From JAZDIU01 sp043804635 (lineage in GTDB: Bacteria > Chloroflexota > Dehalococcoidia > Dehalococcoidales > UBA2162): a stretch of DNA of 64,000 bases. The number at the start of each line of letters is the position of its first letter. Position 1 is the first letter of the stretch. A model generated the notes under the pieces. It saw nothing but the letters and a program-made list of their open reading frames with translations. It had not been told where the DNA came from and did no database searches. A program made the position numbers and the translations under genes. This document shows, in pieces, positions 28,261-37,329 of the stretch. Location of the stretch: positions 7,737-71,736 of the forward strand of contig JAZDIU010000056.1 of assembly GCA_043804635.1 (NCBI GenBank), in the 5' to 3' direction.

Positions 28261-30111
28261 TTAATACAAGACGCGCTCGTCGCCGACGCGGCGGGTTATT
28301 TTTTTCTCGTCGAGATATTCCATAAGTGCCTGAACATATTTGCGGCTGGTCTGGAATAAGTCCCGGACTTCTGCCAGCGTTACTTTGCCTTTTGCTTTGA
28401 TGTGGGCGGTAATTTTTTCTACCATCTCGTTATAAGCCCGGGTGGAGAAGACAATGCCATCGCTTACTTTTACTACCTGCTGGCGTTCGACCAGCAGATT
28501 AAGAAGGTCAGGCTCAGGGATAAGCTCGCCGGGTGGTGCGTATGGATTCTGTGCCAACGCTTTCAAGAAGGCATCGATTTTAGCCTGTTGGGTTGCGTTT
28601 AATTTAACTTCGTGGGAAGGCAAGCGGAAGTTCAAGCCTTCTTCTAACAAAACACCCGATTCCGCAAGTTTTTGACCGATTACCGGTGCATACTTGCCCA
28701 GCTTAAGCCGACTCGCTAGCTCCACTTTAGGCATACCGGAACGAGCCGGGGACTTTTTATAATAGTCTTCAAGAATGGCAATAGCCTGTTTGACCAATCG
28801 CTGCCAACCACCGGCTGTAAAAATGAGCGACTGGTCTCCATCACCTATGCTGATTACTCTGCCCTGCTGGATGAGCGAGCTAATCGCCGACTGAGCTTCG
28901 CCTGAAGGCACATCCCCTTGAGATAGAAGAACTGCTAAGAGCAGGGGCTGTCTGGCTTCGAGAATAGTCAGCAGAGCATCATCAACAGTGCCTTCCTCGC
29001 TAAGTCTCAGACTCTGTATAGTATCCGGACGAAAGCGGCGGAGCCGCTTAGCGTGAGCATCGACGATTTTACCGCCGCCTAATGTTTCCATCGTCGAGCG
29101 GATAATATAGTGGTCGCCTTTGACCAGTGCTACCGGCTTTTCCAGTATTAGCTGTGCCCAGGTAGTCTCACCGGGTTCGAGTTTCTCTTTTTCCAATAGA
29201 CGGACTTTAGCCATAACTTCAGCGGCACCGGTATGGAAGCTAACCGGGGCATTATGCGGTAACGGGCGTTTCAAGTAATCGAGCAGCCTGAGTTGAACGC
29301 TAATGAGCGTGGCGGGCACGAGCCAGCCGGGCCTGGTAACAACATCACCGCGCTCTATTTCCGTTGTGGCAACACCGACCAAATTGGCGGCGGCTCTACT
29401 ACCGGGTGTGACTGTATTAAGTTTCGCTTTATGGGTCTGCAATCCTCTGATGCGGGACTTAAGTCCTTTCGGGACGATTTCGACTTCATCGCTCAAAGAA
29501 AGTGAGCCGTCAATCAAGGTCCCCGTAATGACCGTGCCGGAGCCAGCGATGGTAAAAACTCTATCAATCGGCAGACGGGGTCGTCCGATATCTTTCTTAG
29601 ATTCGGTGGTCTCTAGAAGCTTTTCAATGGTAGAAATGAGTTCGGGTAAGCCGTCTCTGGTTGTAGATGAGACAGCGATAATCGGCGACTGGGACAGGGT
29701 CGTCGGGCGGAGCAGTTCTTCGATATCCATCTTGACCAAACCCAGCCATTCTTCATCAACCAGGTCTTTTTTGGTAAGAACGACAATCCCCTTTTTAATG
29801 CCGAGGAGATCGATGATTGCCAGATGTTCCTTGGTCTGAGGCATTACACCTTCGTTAGCTGCCACAATTAGTAAAGCCAAATCGATGCCGCCGACTCCTG
29901 CCAGCATATTCTTAACGAATCTTTCGTGGCCGGGGACGTCAACGATGCCGACCTCCTGCCCGCCCGGTAGTTTCAGCCAGGCAAAGCCGAGGTCGATGGT
30001 CATCCCCCGCTCTTTTTCTTCGCGCAGGCGGTCGGGGTCAATACCAGTTAAAGCCTGAACTAAAGTCGATTTGCCGTGGTCGATGTGCCCGGCAGTACCA
30101 AGAACGAACAT
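28261..30111 (-). CDS. selB: Selenocysteine-specific elongation factor SelB
   Basis: A 616-residue GTPase that carries Sec-tRNA to UGA codons. The G domain has GHIDHGKSTLV, DVPGHERFV and LTKKDLVDE; the second and third domains follow; the C-terminal part (about 380-616) holds the winged-helix domains that bind the SECIS hairpin, ending VGDERVLY. The length equals that of bacterial SelB. It is 22 bases downstream of a membrane-protein gene that separates it from selA, all on the minus strand. Confidence 0.96.
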   Translation of the reverse strand: MFVLGTAGHIDHGKSTLVQALTGIDPDRLREEKERGMTIDLGFAWLKLPGGQEVGIVDVPGHERFVKNMLAGVGGIDLALLIVAANEGVMPQTKEHLAIIDLLGIKKGIVVLTKKDLVDEEWLGLVKMDIEELLRPTTLSQSPIIAVSSTTRDGLPELISTIEKLLETTESKKDIGRPRLPIDRVFTIAGSGTVITGTLIDGSLSLSDEVEIVPKGLKSRIRGLQTHKAKLNTVTPGSRAAANLVGVATTEIERGDVVTRPGWLVPATLISVQLRLLDYLKRPLPHNAPVSFHTGAAEVMAKVRLLEKEKLEPGETTWAQLILEKPVALVKGDHYIIRSTMETLGGGKIVDAHAKRLRRFRPDTIQSLRLSEEGTVDDALLTILEARQPLLLAVLLSQGDVPSGEAQSAISSLIQQGRVISIGDGDQSLIFTAGGWQRLVKQAIAILEDYYKKSPARSGMPKVELASRLKLGKYAPVIGQKLAESGVLLEEGLNFRLPSHEVKLNATQQAKIDAFLKALAQNPYAPPGELIPEPDLLNLLVERQQVVKVSDGIVFSTRAYNEMVEKITAHIKAKGKVTLAEVRDLFQTSRKYVQALMEYLDEKKITRRVGDERVLY

Positions 30112-30133
30112 AATGAACCTCTATTTGTCCCCT

Positions 30134-30793
30134 TTATGAATATTTAAATCGGACCAAGAATAAGCCGGTTATTGCACCCACTGATAAGCCAGCTAGCAAA
30201 CCAGAGACCGTGCCGATTAAAATTACCAGACCTAGTTTGGAGTCAACTGAAATTATGGAAGTGCCCAAGAAGATAATAACCATCCCTACTGCCCAACCGA
30301 AAGTATTAGCCCAAATCCAACGGTTTGCATTTGTAGTGTGTTTTTTAAGTTCAAACCATTGGAAAACACCGAAAAGGGCGCCTAAAACTAAGCCCAGTAT
30401 CGCAGCCAATAAAATTATCAGGACAAGAGGAGGTTCGATATTAGCCGACGAGGCAGACTGAGGCATAAAGAATGTCGAAGGAATCATTCCTAAAATCCAG
30501 GCTATTGCGGCACCCAACGCAGTGAGACCTACCCAGTTTCTGACCGTCATTCCGGGAAAGCGCTTCTTGAGAACAGACCACTGAAAGGAACCGGTGACTG
30601 TACCTTCGATAATTCCAGCCAGAATCGCAACCAGAATAATTAGAAACTTCTGCCCGATATTTTGGGGTTCACCAAAAACTTTGAAATATAAGAAGCCAAT
30701 GCCAGCCGCTACCCCAATGCCAAAGAATTCACCGGCAGCACAAGCGGCCATCCAATTTAACCAGTATCTCTTGTTCGATAGATTAATAAGCAT
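30134..30793 (-). CDS. Polytopic membrane protein between selA and selB
   Basis: A 219-residue protein with about six membrane helices and three copies of a Gly-rich pattern: GIIEGTVTGSFQW, GLVLGALFGVFQWFELKK and GLLAGLSVGAITGLFLV. The repeats point to an internally duplicated fold. I do not recognise a named function. It lies 17 bases after selA and 22 bases before selB, apparently within one transcription unit, so a role in selenium handling is possible but unsupported by any motif. Confidence 0.65.
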   Translation of the reverse strand: MLINLSNKRYWLNWMAACAAGEFFGIGVAAGIGFLYFKVFGEPQNIGQKFLIILVAILAGIIEGTVTGSFQWSVLKKRFPGMTVRNWVGLTALGAAIAWILGMIPSTFFMPQSASSANIEPPLVLIILLAAILGLVLGALFGVFQWFELKKHTTNANRWIWANTFGWAVGMVIIFLGTSIISVDSKLGLVILIGTVSGLLAGLSVGAITGLFLVRFKYS

Positions 30794-30810
30794 TTGATTA
30801 ATGCTATGCT

Positions 30811-32190
30811 TTAATTGGTAGTTGCTAATTTACGGAGTGCCGCCAGCACGACCTCATCTTCTTCGGGGAGAACGGAACGCGGGTCAAGGAGTAGAGCATC
30901 GCCGCTAATGCGGGCAATAACGGGAGTCTCTGCCTGGCGCAATCGCTGTGCCAGTGTCTGGACCACACTCTTGCCTTTCTTATTATGTCCGCCAATAGCC
31001 ACCAGCTTTGAGGGCAGGGTGCTACCCGGAAGACTGCCGCCGCCAATCATACTTTCTCCATCTACCACCTGCGCCAGATTGCCCAGAACATCAGCCCAGA
31101 TTCTGGCTCTCCGCTCAATTTCTGACAAAGGCATCGCCAGCATAGACCAAACCGGGATTTTCTCGATTGCCTCGCCTTTTAGGTAGTGAATGAGGGTAGC
31201 CGCGAGACCGGCCAACCTTACCTTATCGATGCGCATCGCTCTTGCTAAGGGGTGCTTTGCGAGTTTAGCAATCAGTTCTTTCTTGCCGATGATAATTCCA
31301 GCCTGGGGACCGCCCACTAATTTATCGCCGGAAAAGAAAGTAAGGTCTGAGCCGGCGGAGATACTTTGCTGAACCATCGGCTCCGGGGCAAGACCGAAAG
31401 CAGAGGTATCTATAAAACAGCCGCTGCCAAGGTCATCCAGCACCATTATATTATGCTTTTTGCCGAGCGCGGTCAGTTCTTCGATACTAACGGAATGGGT
31501 GAAACCGACCACCTTGAAGTTGCTGGAATGAACCCGAAGAAGTGCCACAGTCCGGGGAGTGACTGCTTGTTCATAATCGCTAATATAGGTGCTGTTGGTC
31601 GTGCCGACTTCTATTAATTTAGCTCCGCTTTGTGCCATTACATCGGGGATGCGGAAGCCGCCGCCAATCTCCACTGCCTGACCTCTCGAGACGATGACCT
31701 CTTTTCTTTTCGCCAAAGCGGTGAGTCCCAGCAGAACGGCCGAAGCGTTGTTGTTGACGACCAATGCCGACTCAGCTCCGGTTAGCTGTCGGAGAAGAGA
31801 TTCGATATGAGTCTGACGGGAACCCCTATTTCCAGTATCGAGTTCGAACTCAAGATTGGAATAGCCTTTAGAGATTGTATTCATAGCGGCGATGGTTTCA
31901 CGGCTGAGCGGCGCCCGACCCAGATTGGTGTGAAGGACGACCCCCGTGGCATTGATTACAGGACGCAGGCTAGCGGTCTCAAGGTTGTGTAATCGAGCCA
32001 AAATAGAGGTCACTATCTCATCAACCAAGGAAGCCGATTTACCACCGGTAATAGACAAACGCTCATTCTCAAGAACTTGCCTGGTCACAGTAACTAATAG
32101 CTCGTGCGGGAAAGTCGCCTCGAATGGCTTGATGCGTTCATCCGAGATAATTCTATCGACGCTGGGGAGATGACGAAGCTCGTTACTCAT
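30811..32190 (-). CDS. selA: L-seryl-tRNA(Sec) selenium transferase SelA
   Basis: A 459-residue PLP enzyme that converts Ser-tRNA-Sec to Sec-tRNA-Sec with selenophosphate. It has the N-terminal tRNA-binding part (LRHLPSVDRII...), the VINATGVVLHTNLGRAPLS motif, and the PLP lysine in FFSGDKLVGGPQAGIIIGK. It is the first gene of selA-(membrane protein)-selB on the minus strand, divergent from selD across an 85-base gap. Confidence 0.96.
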   Translation of the reverse strand: MSNELRHLPSVDRIISDERIKPFEATFPHELLVTVTRQVLENERLSITGGKSASLVDEIVTSILARLHNLETASLRPVINATGVVLHTNLGRAPLSRETIAAMNTISKGYSNLEFELDTGNRGSRQTHIESLLRQLTGAESALVVNNNASAVLLGLTALAKRKEVIVSRGQAVEIGGGFRIPDVMAQSGAKLIEVGTTNSTYISDYEQAVTPRTVALLRVHSSNFKVVGFTHSVSIEELTALGKKHNIMVLDDLGSGCFIDTSAFGLAPEPMVQQSISAGSDLTFFSGDKLVGGPQAGIIIGKKELIAKLAKHPLARAMRIDKVRLAGLAATLIHYLKGEAIEKIPVWSMLAMPLSEIERRARIWADVLGNLAQVVDGESMIGGGSLPGSTLPSKLVAIGGHNKKGKSVVQTLAQRLRQAETPVIARISGDALLLDPRSVLPEEDEVVLAALRKLATTN

Positions 32191-32223
32191 AATTGTGAAT
32201 ATTTTAACACACCTTGAAGTTCT

Positions 32224-32252
32224 TTGCTTTCCATTGTAAACAATGCTAGAAT
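32224..32252 (+). promoter_or_regulatory. Possible promoter of selD
   Basis: TTGCTT and TAGAAT separated by 17 bases in the selA-selD gap, with a leader of about 15-18 bases to the GTG start. Confidence 0.4.
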
Positions 32253-32275
32253 GCCATTTTAACGGAGGAATTCAA

Positions 32276-33322
32276 GTGGATAAGAGGAAAATGCCCCGCC
32301 TCACCGAATGTGTCCGCGCTGCAGGCTGAGCTTCAAAGCTGGGTCCGGCGGACCTGGACAAGGCGATATGTGATTTACCGCTGATATCCGACCCGAATTT
32401 ATTGGTGGGTATGGAGGAACGGGACAATGCTGGCGTCTACAAGCTGACCGATAAGCTGGCTCTCATCCAGACGCTCGATTTTTTCACGCCCATAGTCGAC
32501 GATCCCTTCCTTTTCGGTCAGATTGCGGTTACCAATTCTTTAAGCGATGTCTACACGATGGGCGGCAAACCGCTGACGGCAATGAATATCGTCTGCTTTC
32601 CAAGCCAGACGATGGATATTTCAATCTTAAAGGAGATTTTAAGGGGTGGGGCTGAAAAGTTAGTTGAGGCTAAAGTATTGCTGGTGGGGGGACATAGTGT
32701 GGACGACCCCGAGCTTAAGTACGGACTTTCGGTTACGGGTACAGTTCATCCCAAACATCTGATAACTACTGCCGGGGCTAAGGCAGGAGATAAACTTGTC
32801 CTTACCAAGCCACTGGGGACGGGAATTATCAGCACTGCATTGAAGGCAGGTATGGCAACCGGTAAGGCAGCAACCATGATTACTAAAAGTATGACAACCC
32901 TGAATGATAAAAGCTCAGAGATGATGCAGGAGATAGGAGTCCATGCTTGCACCGATATTACGGGTTTTGGATTTATCGGACACGCCGTCCAGCTAGCTCA
33001 GAATAGCGGAGTAGGGATTAAAGTTGATAATGCTTCTATTCCGTTCTTCCCAGAAGCGGTCGATTTTGTTAAAAAAGGATTACTACCTGGCGGACTGCAT
33101 CGAAACCGGGAGTTTTATTCTTCGTGCACGAAGTTTAATGCAAAAGTGCCAGAGTATATGCGGGATATTCTCTTCGACCCACAGACATCTGGTGGGTTGC
33201 TGATTTCGGTATCGCCCAAGAAAGCGAGTCGATTACTTGATGAGCTGCATAAGGCGGGGATAAAAGAGGCGGCGATAGTCGGTGAGGTAATTACCGGACC
33301 GAAGGGCGTTATTACTGTTTAA
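32276..33322 (+). CDS. selD: Selenocysteine-containing selenophosphate synthetase SelD
   Basis: A 348-residue enzyme making selenophosphate from selenide and ATP. The frame opens with GTG at 32276, seven bases after GGAGG, and passes a TGA at 32327-32329 (residue 18) in the context RAAG-Sec-ASKLGP. E. coli SelD has GAGCGCK here with catalytic Cys17, so the TGA is Sec at the active site; the second Cys is Ala. Conserved downstream parts include LVGMEERDNAGVY, TLDFFTPIVDDPF, VGGHSVDDPELKYG, TDITGFGFIGHA and FDPQTSGGLL. Read without Sec decoding the gene would appear to start at 32402 and lose its active site. The 3' end overlaps the convergent HAD gene by 11 bases. Confidence 0.95.
32339..32357 (+). 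promoter_or_regulatory. SECIS-like hairpin of selD
   Basis: Nine bases after the TGA, CTGGGTCC and GGACCTGG pair over eight positions (two G-U) around a three-base GGC loop. Position and size match the fdhA hairpin, but the loop differs from AGGUCU, so SelB here must tolerate variation or recognise another feature. Confidence 0.65.
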
Positions 33323-34022
33323 GGTAATCAACTACTTCAGTCAAGCTGTGAATTCTCACACAATCAACTTCAGGGGATAAATCATAGCGGTCGAGTAATA
33401 TCGGAGTAATACCTACATTTTTAGCTCCGACAACGTCTACTTTATACTGGTCGCCGATATGGACTGCCTCAGAGGCGTCCGCTTTCGCCCGCTTTAAAGC
33501 CTCGAGGAAGATAGGCGGCTCCGGTTTATCAGCGCCAGCTTCGGCGGAGGTAACGAAGAAATCAAGGTATGGCTCCAGTCCGAGACCCTGGCAAAGAGGT
33601 TTCATATCTCTATCGAGATTGGTCAGTAAGGCAACGGTAAGTTTTTGTTTTTTTAAGGTTTTAAGGACCGGCAGCACATCACCGAAAAGGACGAACTTCA
33701 AGGTTCCGGATAACTGACGCATCCGCTGCATAACTTTCAGTAGGGTCTCCGACGTTACGGGCGTGTTAATCCCGGCTTCGGTCAGGACTGTCTGCTGATA
33801 GCGGATATAGACTTTAGCCTGCTCTTCAGGTGTCCTTTTGCGAATCGGAGAACGGGCATTTTCTTCGAAGTAATCCCCATCGGCGGCCCAAAGAGCGTGT
33901 CTGAGTTTTTCGGGGGATACTTTTATACCGAATTCCCGGAGGGTCTGGCTTTGCAGTTCTTCCCGTGGCGGCTCATAGCGGGCAAGGGTATTAAACCAAT
34001 CGAAGAAGACTGCCTTAATCAA
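33312..34022 (-). CDS. HAD-superfamily hydrolase
   Basis: A 236-residue HAD type I hydrolase with a helical cap (about 15-95). Motif I is FFDWFNTL: the nucleophile Asp is kept but the usual second Asp is Phe, as in haloacid-dehalogenase-like members (FDAYGTL) rather than phosphatases. Motif II is LLTNLD, motif III the Lys in ADKPEPPIF, motif IV HIGDQYKVDVVGAKN. Substrate cannot be told. It may head, or be read with, acpP's neighbours but is on the distal side of acpP (9-base gap), so it is probably the last gene of that minus-strand run. Confidence 0.8.
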   Translation of the reverse strand: MIKAVFFDWFNTLARYEPPREELQSQTLREFGIKVSPEKLRHALWAADGDYFEENARSPIRKRTPEEQAKVYIRYQQTVLTEAGINTPVTSETLLKVMQRMRQLSGTLKFVLFGDVLPVLKTLKKQKLTVALLTNLDRDMKPLCQGLGLEPYLDFFVTSAEAGADKPEPPIFLEALKRAKADASEAVHIGDQYKVDVVGAKNVGITPILLDRYDLSPEVDCVRIHSLTEVVDYLKQ

Positions 34023-34030
34023 GGATTTTC

Positions 34031-34291
34031 CTAGGAATCCTGGATGCCAAGGTCTTTAATAAAATCAACCGCATCCTGAACGGTCTTAATTTTCTCAGCG
34101 TCGTCATCCGGTATTTCGATTTTCTTTGCCGGAGTGGTGAACTCCTCTTCTAAGGACATTATAAGCTCTACCAGGTCCAGAGAATCAGCACCTAAGTCAT
34201 CGATGAAGCTGGCGGTAGGAATTACCTCTTTTTCTTCTGTGCCGAGCTGCTCGACAACTACCTTTTTTACTCTATCAAAAATGGTCGCCAA
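34031..34291 (-). CDS. acpP: Acyl carrier protein
   Basis: An 86-residue acidic four-helix protein. DLGADSLDLVELIMSLEEEF carries the Ser that receives 4'-phosphopantetheine. It lies with fabD, fabG and rpmF, the common fatty acid synthesis neighbourhood, but after nusB. Confidence 0.95.
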   Translation of the reverse strand: MATIFDRVKKVVVEQLGTEEKEVIPTASFIDDLGADSLDLVELIMSLEEEFTTPAKKIEIPDDDAEKIKTVQDAVDFIKDLGIQDS

Positions 34292-34309
34292 TTTTCCCCC
34301 TTTCTAGAT

Positions 34310-34720
34310 TCACCTAGTAACTATACTACTAACCGAGCCCAAAACACCATTGACGAATCTCGGCGAACTATCGCTGCCAAAGCTTTTGGCTAACTCAACG
34401 GCTTCGTTAATTGCCGCCTTTACTGGAACTTTATTATCAAGCAAAATTTCAAATATTGCAAGCCTTAAAATATTTCTATCGATTACAGCTATTTGTTCGA
34501 TGGGAAAGGCAGGAGCGAACCTTTTTATCTTCTCGTCAATCGCCTTTGTATTCTGGATAATACCGGCTATCAATTCTCTGGCGAAATTGATATTTTCTTC
34601 AGATAAGTTACTATTTTCGAAGATATGGCTGAGCACTGTTTCTTCAGTATGCCCGGTAGAATCGATTTCATAAAGGGCTTGAAGAACCAATATCCTCGCC
34701 CTGCGTCTGCCTCCTATCAT
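34310..34720 (-). CDS. nusB: Transcription antitermination factor NusB
   Basis: A 136-residue helical protein starting MIGGRRRARILVLQALYEID and ending with LNEAVELAKSFGSDSSPRFVNGVLG-type sequence (here INEAVELAKSFG...), the NusB hallmarks. It binds boxA RNA with S10 for rRNA transcription. It is separated from fabG by a 100-base gap that may hold its own promoter. Confidence 0.95.
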   Translation of the reverse strand: MIGGRRRARILVLQALYEIDSTGHTEETVLSHIFENSNLSEENINFARELIAGIIQNTKAIDEKIKRFAPAFPIEQIAVIDRNILRLAIFEILLDNKVPVKAAINEAVELAKSFGSDSSPRFVNGVLGSVSSIVTR

Positions 34721-34819
34721 AATTCTATTTTAAGTCCAACATTATAAGACTACCATTGAATTAAAGCACAAGTCAAAAGCGAATTTTAGAATGGAAAAAG
34801 CCGTACGGTGTTCTAGTTA

Positions 34820-35566
34820 TTACAACCAGGATAATGCCATTCCCCCGTCCACATTCAATACCTGTCCGGTAATATATCTGGCTTCAGGAGAAGCCAGAAA
34901 AGCGACTGCTTCGGCAACATCGTCAGGCGTACCGAGTGAGCCGACCGGAATACGTTTCATAAGCTCTTCACGCTGGTCTTCTTTTAATTGCTGGGTCATT
35001 ACCGTGTCAATGAAACCGGGGGCGATAGCGTTTACAGTAATTCCCCGTGAACCTACTTCCTTGGCTAACGTGCGGGTAAAGCCGATAATGCCGGCTTTGG
35101 CTGAAGAATAATTGGCTTGTCCCGGATTGCCAATTATACCGACGATACTTGCCATATTGATAATCCGGCCCCAGCGCTGTTTAATCATACTTCTCACCGC
35201 TGCCCGACTACAGAGGAAAACGCTTTTCAAATTAACTGCCATTACTTTGTCCCAGTCCTCATCGGACATCCTTAAAACGAGCTGGTCGCGGGTAATGCCG
35301 GCGTTATTCACGAGAATATCGATTTTGCCAAAAGCGGATATGGCGGTTTCCACCATTTTATCGACGTCCGCAGATGAGCTTACATCGGCAAGGATAGCAA
35401 TGCTATCTTGCTTCATTGCTTTTATTTCTTCAGCAACTGCCTTAGCCGATTCACCGACATCATTAATCACGATTTTGGCGCCGCTCTTCGCCAGTCTAAG
35501 AGCAATCGTCCGACCGATGCCCCGCCCGCTGCCGGTAACCAGAGCTACTTTATTAGTGAGGTCCAT
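34820..35566 (-). CDS. fabG: 3-oxoacyl-ACP reductase FabG
   Basis: A 248-residue short-chain dehydrogenase: TGSGRGIGR cofactor loop, NNAG, catalytic Ser in INMASIVG, and YSSAKAGIIGF for Tyr and Lys; C-terminal GQVLNVDGGM. It uses NADPH to reduce the beta-keto group in fatty acid elongation. It overlaps fabD by 14 bases. Confidence 0.95.
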   Translation of the reverse strand: MDLTNKVALVTGSGRGIGRTIALRLAKSGAKIVINDVGESAKAVAEEIKAMKQDSIAILADVSSSADVDKMVETAISAFGKIDILVNNAGITRDQLVLRMSDEDWDKVMAVNLKSVFLCSRAAVRSMIKQRWGRIINMASIVGIIGNPGQANYSSAKAGIIGFTRTLAKEVGSRGITVNAIAPGFIDTVMTQQLKEDQREELMKRIPVGSLGTPDDVAEAVAFLASPEARYITGQVLNVDGGMALSWL

Positions 35567-36485
35567 TGCTTTTTAACCTCCTGATAGTCTCGACATCGCC
35601 AATATTGGATATAGTAACATCCTTGTTTATACGCTTAATCAGTCCGCTCAGCACCTTTCCTGAGCCTATTTCTATGAAATTAGAGACTCCATTATTTATC
35701 ATAAATTCGATGGAGCGCTGCCATTGCACCGGACTACATAGTTGAGTAAGCAGTTCCGTCTTTATCTGGTCTGCAGTAGTCATTGGTTTAGCTGTAGCGT
35801 TAGCTATAATCGGGATTGTCGGGTCATTGAATTTAAGCGTGCTTATTATTTTAGATAGTCCGTCGGCAGCGGGCTGCATCAATGGAGAATGAAAGGCACC
35901 GCTTACTGCTAACGGAACGCAGCGGCTGGCCCCTTTAGCTTTAGCCAGTTCCATAGCTCTGTCAATGTTCTCTTTCGCCCCGCTGATTACCAGTTGTCCC
36001 GGACAGTTGAAGTTGGCAATGTTAGTATTAGTCTCACGGCACACTTCCGAAAGTATGTTCTCATCAAGTCCAAGCACCGCCACCATACCTCCCGGTCTGG
36101 CCTGTCCAGCTTCGTGCATCAATCGTCCTCTTTCACGAGCCAGGTAAACAGCATCAGCGAAATTCAGAACGTTAGCTGCCGCCAGAGCGGTGTATTCTCC
36201 TAAGCTGTGACCGGCGAGAAAGGCTGGCGGCGGTAGTTCTTTTTCGGCACACTTCAAGCAAGCGATACTGACGGTTAACAGTGCTGGCTGGGCATTGATG
36301 GTCTGGCGTAATTCTTCCTCGGGTCCCTCGAAACATAATTTAGAAAGAGGGAAGCTTACGCTCTCGTCAGCTTGCTTAAATATAGTTCTAGCCTGTTCAA
36401 AATTATCAAACAGGTCACGGCCCATGCCTACCGTTTGAGAGCCTTGTCCGGGAAAGATATAAGCCGTCTTTGCTGGCTCAGCCAT
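35553..36485 (-). CDS. fabD: Malonyl-CoA:ACP transacylase FabD
   Basis: A 310-residue transacylase with FPGQGSQTVGMG, the nucleophile Ser in AGHSLGEYTA, the catalytic His in SGAFHSPLM and the Gln-containing QLCSPVQW. It loads malonate on AcpP. It follows rpmF by five bases and overlaps fabG, so yceD-rpmF-fabD-fabG is one operon. Confidence 0.95.
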   Translation of the reverse strand: MAEPAKTAYIFPGQGSQTVGMGRDLFDNFEQARTIFKQADESVSFPLSKLCFEGPEEELRQTINAQPALLTVSIACLKCAEKELPPPAFLAGHSLGEYTALAAANVLNFADAVYLARERGRLMHEAGQARPGGMVAVLGLDENILSEVCRETNTNIANFNCPGQLVISGAKENIDRAMELAKAKGASRCVPLAVSGAFHSPLMQPAADGLSKIISTLKFNDPTIPIIANATAKPMTTADQIKTELLTQLCSPVQWQRSIEFMINNGVSNFIEIGSGKVLSGLIKRINKDVTISNIGDVETIRRLKSNGPH

Positions 36486-36490
36486 AAGTC

Positions 36491-36691
36491 CTAGCTCGCC
36501 TTTTTCTTAGGGGTTTTAGCGGCGATTACTTCCCTACCGTTATAGTAACCGCAGCCAGGGCAAGCGTGGTGGGGTAGTTTCGGGGTGTGGCATTGAGGGC
36601 AGTCAACCAGTGTAGGAACGGTTATTCCCAGGTGGCGGCGCCGATCAAGTTGTCGTGCCTTGGGGTATCTTCGTTTCGGTAAAGGTCCCAT
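36491..36691 (-). CDS. rpmF: 50S ribosomal protein L32
   Basis: A 66-residue protein starting MGPLPKRRYPKARQLDRRRH, with CPQC and CPGCGYYNGREV forming the zinc ribbon of the cysteine-type L32. Location between yceD and fatty acid genes is the common bacterial arrangement. Confidence 0.95.
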   Translation of the reverse strand: MGPLPKRRYPKARQLDRRRHLGITVPTLVDCPQCHTPKLPHHACPGCGYYNGREVIAAKTPKKKAS

Positions 36692-36732
36692 AATTAGCCT
36701 GCTGATAAATCAGCAGATTTAACCTCCTCTTA

Positions 36733-37236
36733 TTATTTAAATTCGATTAGCTTCGACCAGCGAGGGTCGATTGCTTGAGTCTGACAACTACACGGTCCTT
36801 CATTCTGATTGTGTCCGCAAGTCGGGCACAAACCGGCACAATCCTGAGAGCAAAGCGGTTTCATCGGTATGGTAAGCAGGGCATATTGACGGATTGCCTC
36901 GGTTAAATTCAAGATATTATTCTCATCGAGAGTGAAGGCATCCGGTTCATCAGGCGATGGTAACCTAGCACCGCTTTGAATGTCGATAGTGGGAAAATAC
37001 TCTTCTTCGATATTCAATGTCATAGGACAGCAATATAGCTTTAAACACCGACTACAGGTAAGTTCGAGTGTAACATGCAGCGCGCCTTCTACTAGAATAC
37101 TGCGCTGAGTACGCGTAAGCTTAAGGTCGCCTTCGATATTATAATCTTTGTCCTCGATAGCGATCGTTTCACTTATATGGTAGTTCCGGGATGAACCTAT
37201 CGGTCCTTTAAGTTGTTGGGAGACGTTAATCTGCAA
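36733..37236 (-). CDS. yceD: YceD/DUF177 family protein
   Basis: A 167-residue protein with a cysteine pair in CSRCLKLY and a C-terminal CPTCGHNQNEGPC cluster, matching the DUF177 family that is almost always upstream of rpmF and is implicated in 23S rRNA handling. The start is TTG at 37236 with AAGGAG eight bases upstream. It is the first gene of the yceD-rpmF-fabD-fabG run. Confidence 0.9.
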   Translation of the reverse strand: MQINVSQQLKGPIGSSRNYHISETIAIEDKDYNIEGDLKLTRTQRSILVEGALHVTLELTCSRCLKLYCCPMTLNIEEEYFPTIDIQSGARLPSPDEPDAFTLDENNILNLTEAIRQYALLTIPMKPLCSQDCAGLCPTCGHNQNEGPCSCQTQAIDPRWSKLIEFK

Positions 37237-37265
37237 CGCTTGTGCTCCTTGGTTAGTAACTATTC

Positions 37266-37295
37266 ATTATAAGGTGGGCTGTCTATCTGTGTCAA
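37266..37295 (-). promoter_or_regulatory. Sigma-70 type promoter of yceD-rpmF-fabDG
   Basis: On the minus strand a perfect TTGACA and perfect TATAAT are separated by 18 bases, with the predicted start about 23 bases before the yceD start codon. Confidence 0.8.
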
Positions 37296-37329
37296 TCTCA
37301 AATAGTAGGCTTTTATGTTTAATTGGAAG

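Noticed and set aside
33312..34022. HAD motif I as broken because the second Asp is Phe
   Set aside because: Haloacid-dehalogenase-like members commonly lack the second Asp; the nucleophile and motifs II-IV are intact, so there is no sign of decay.
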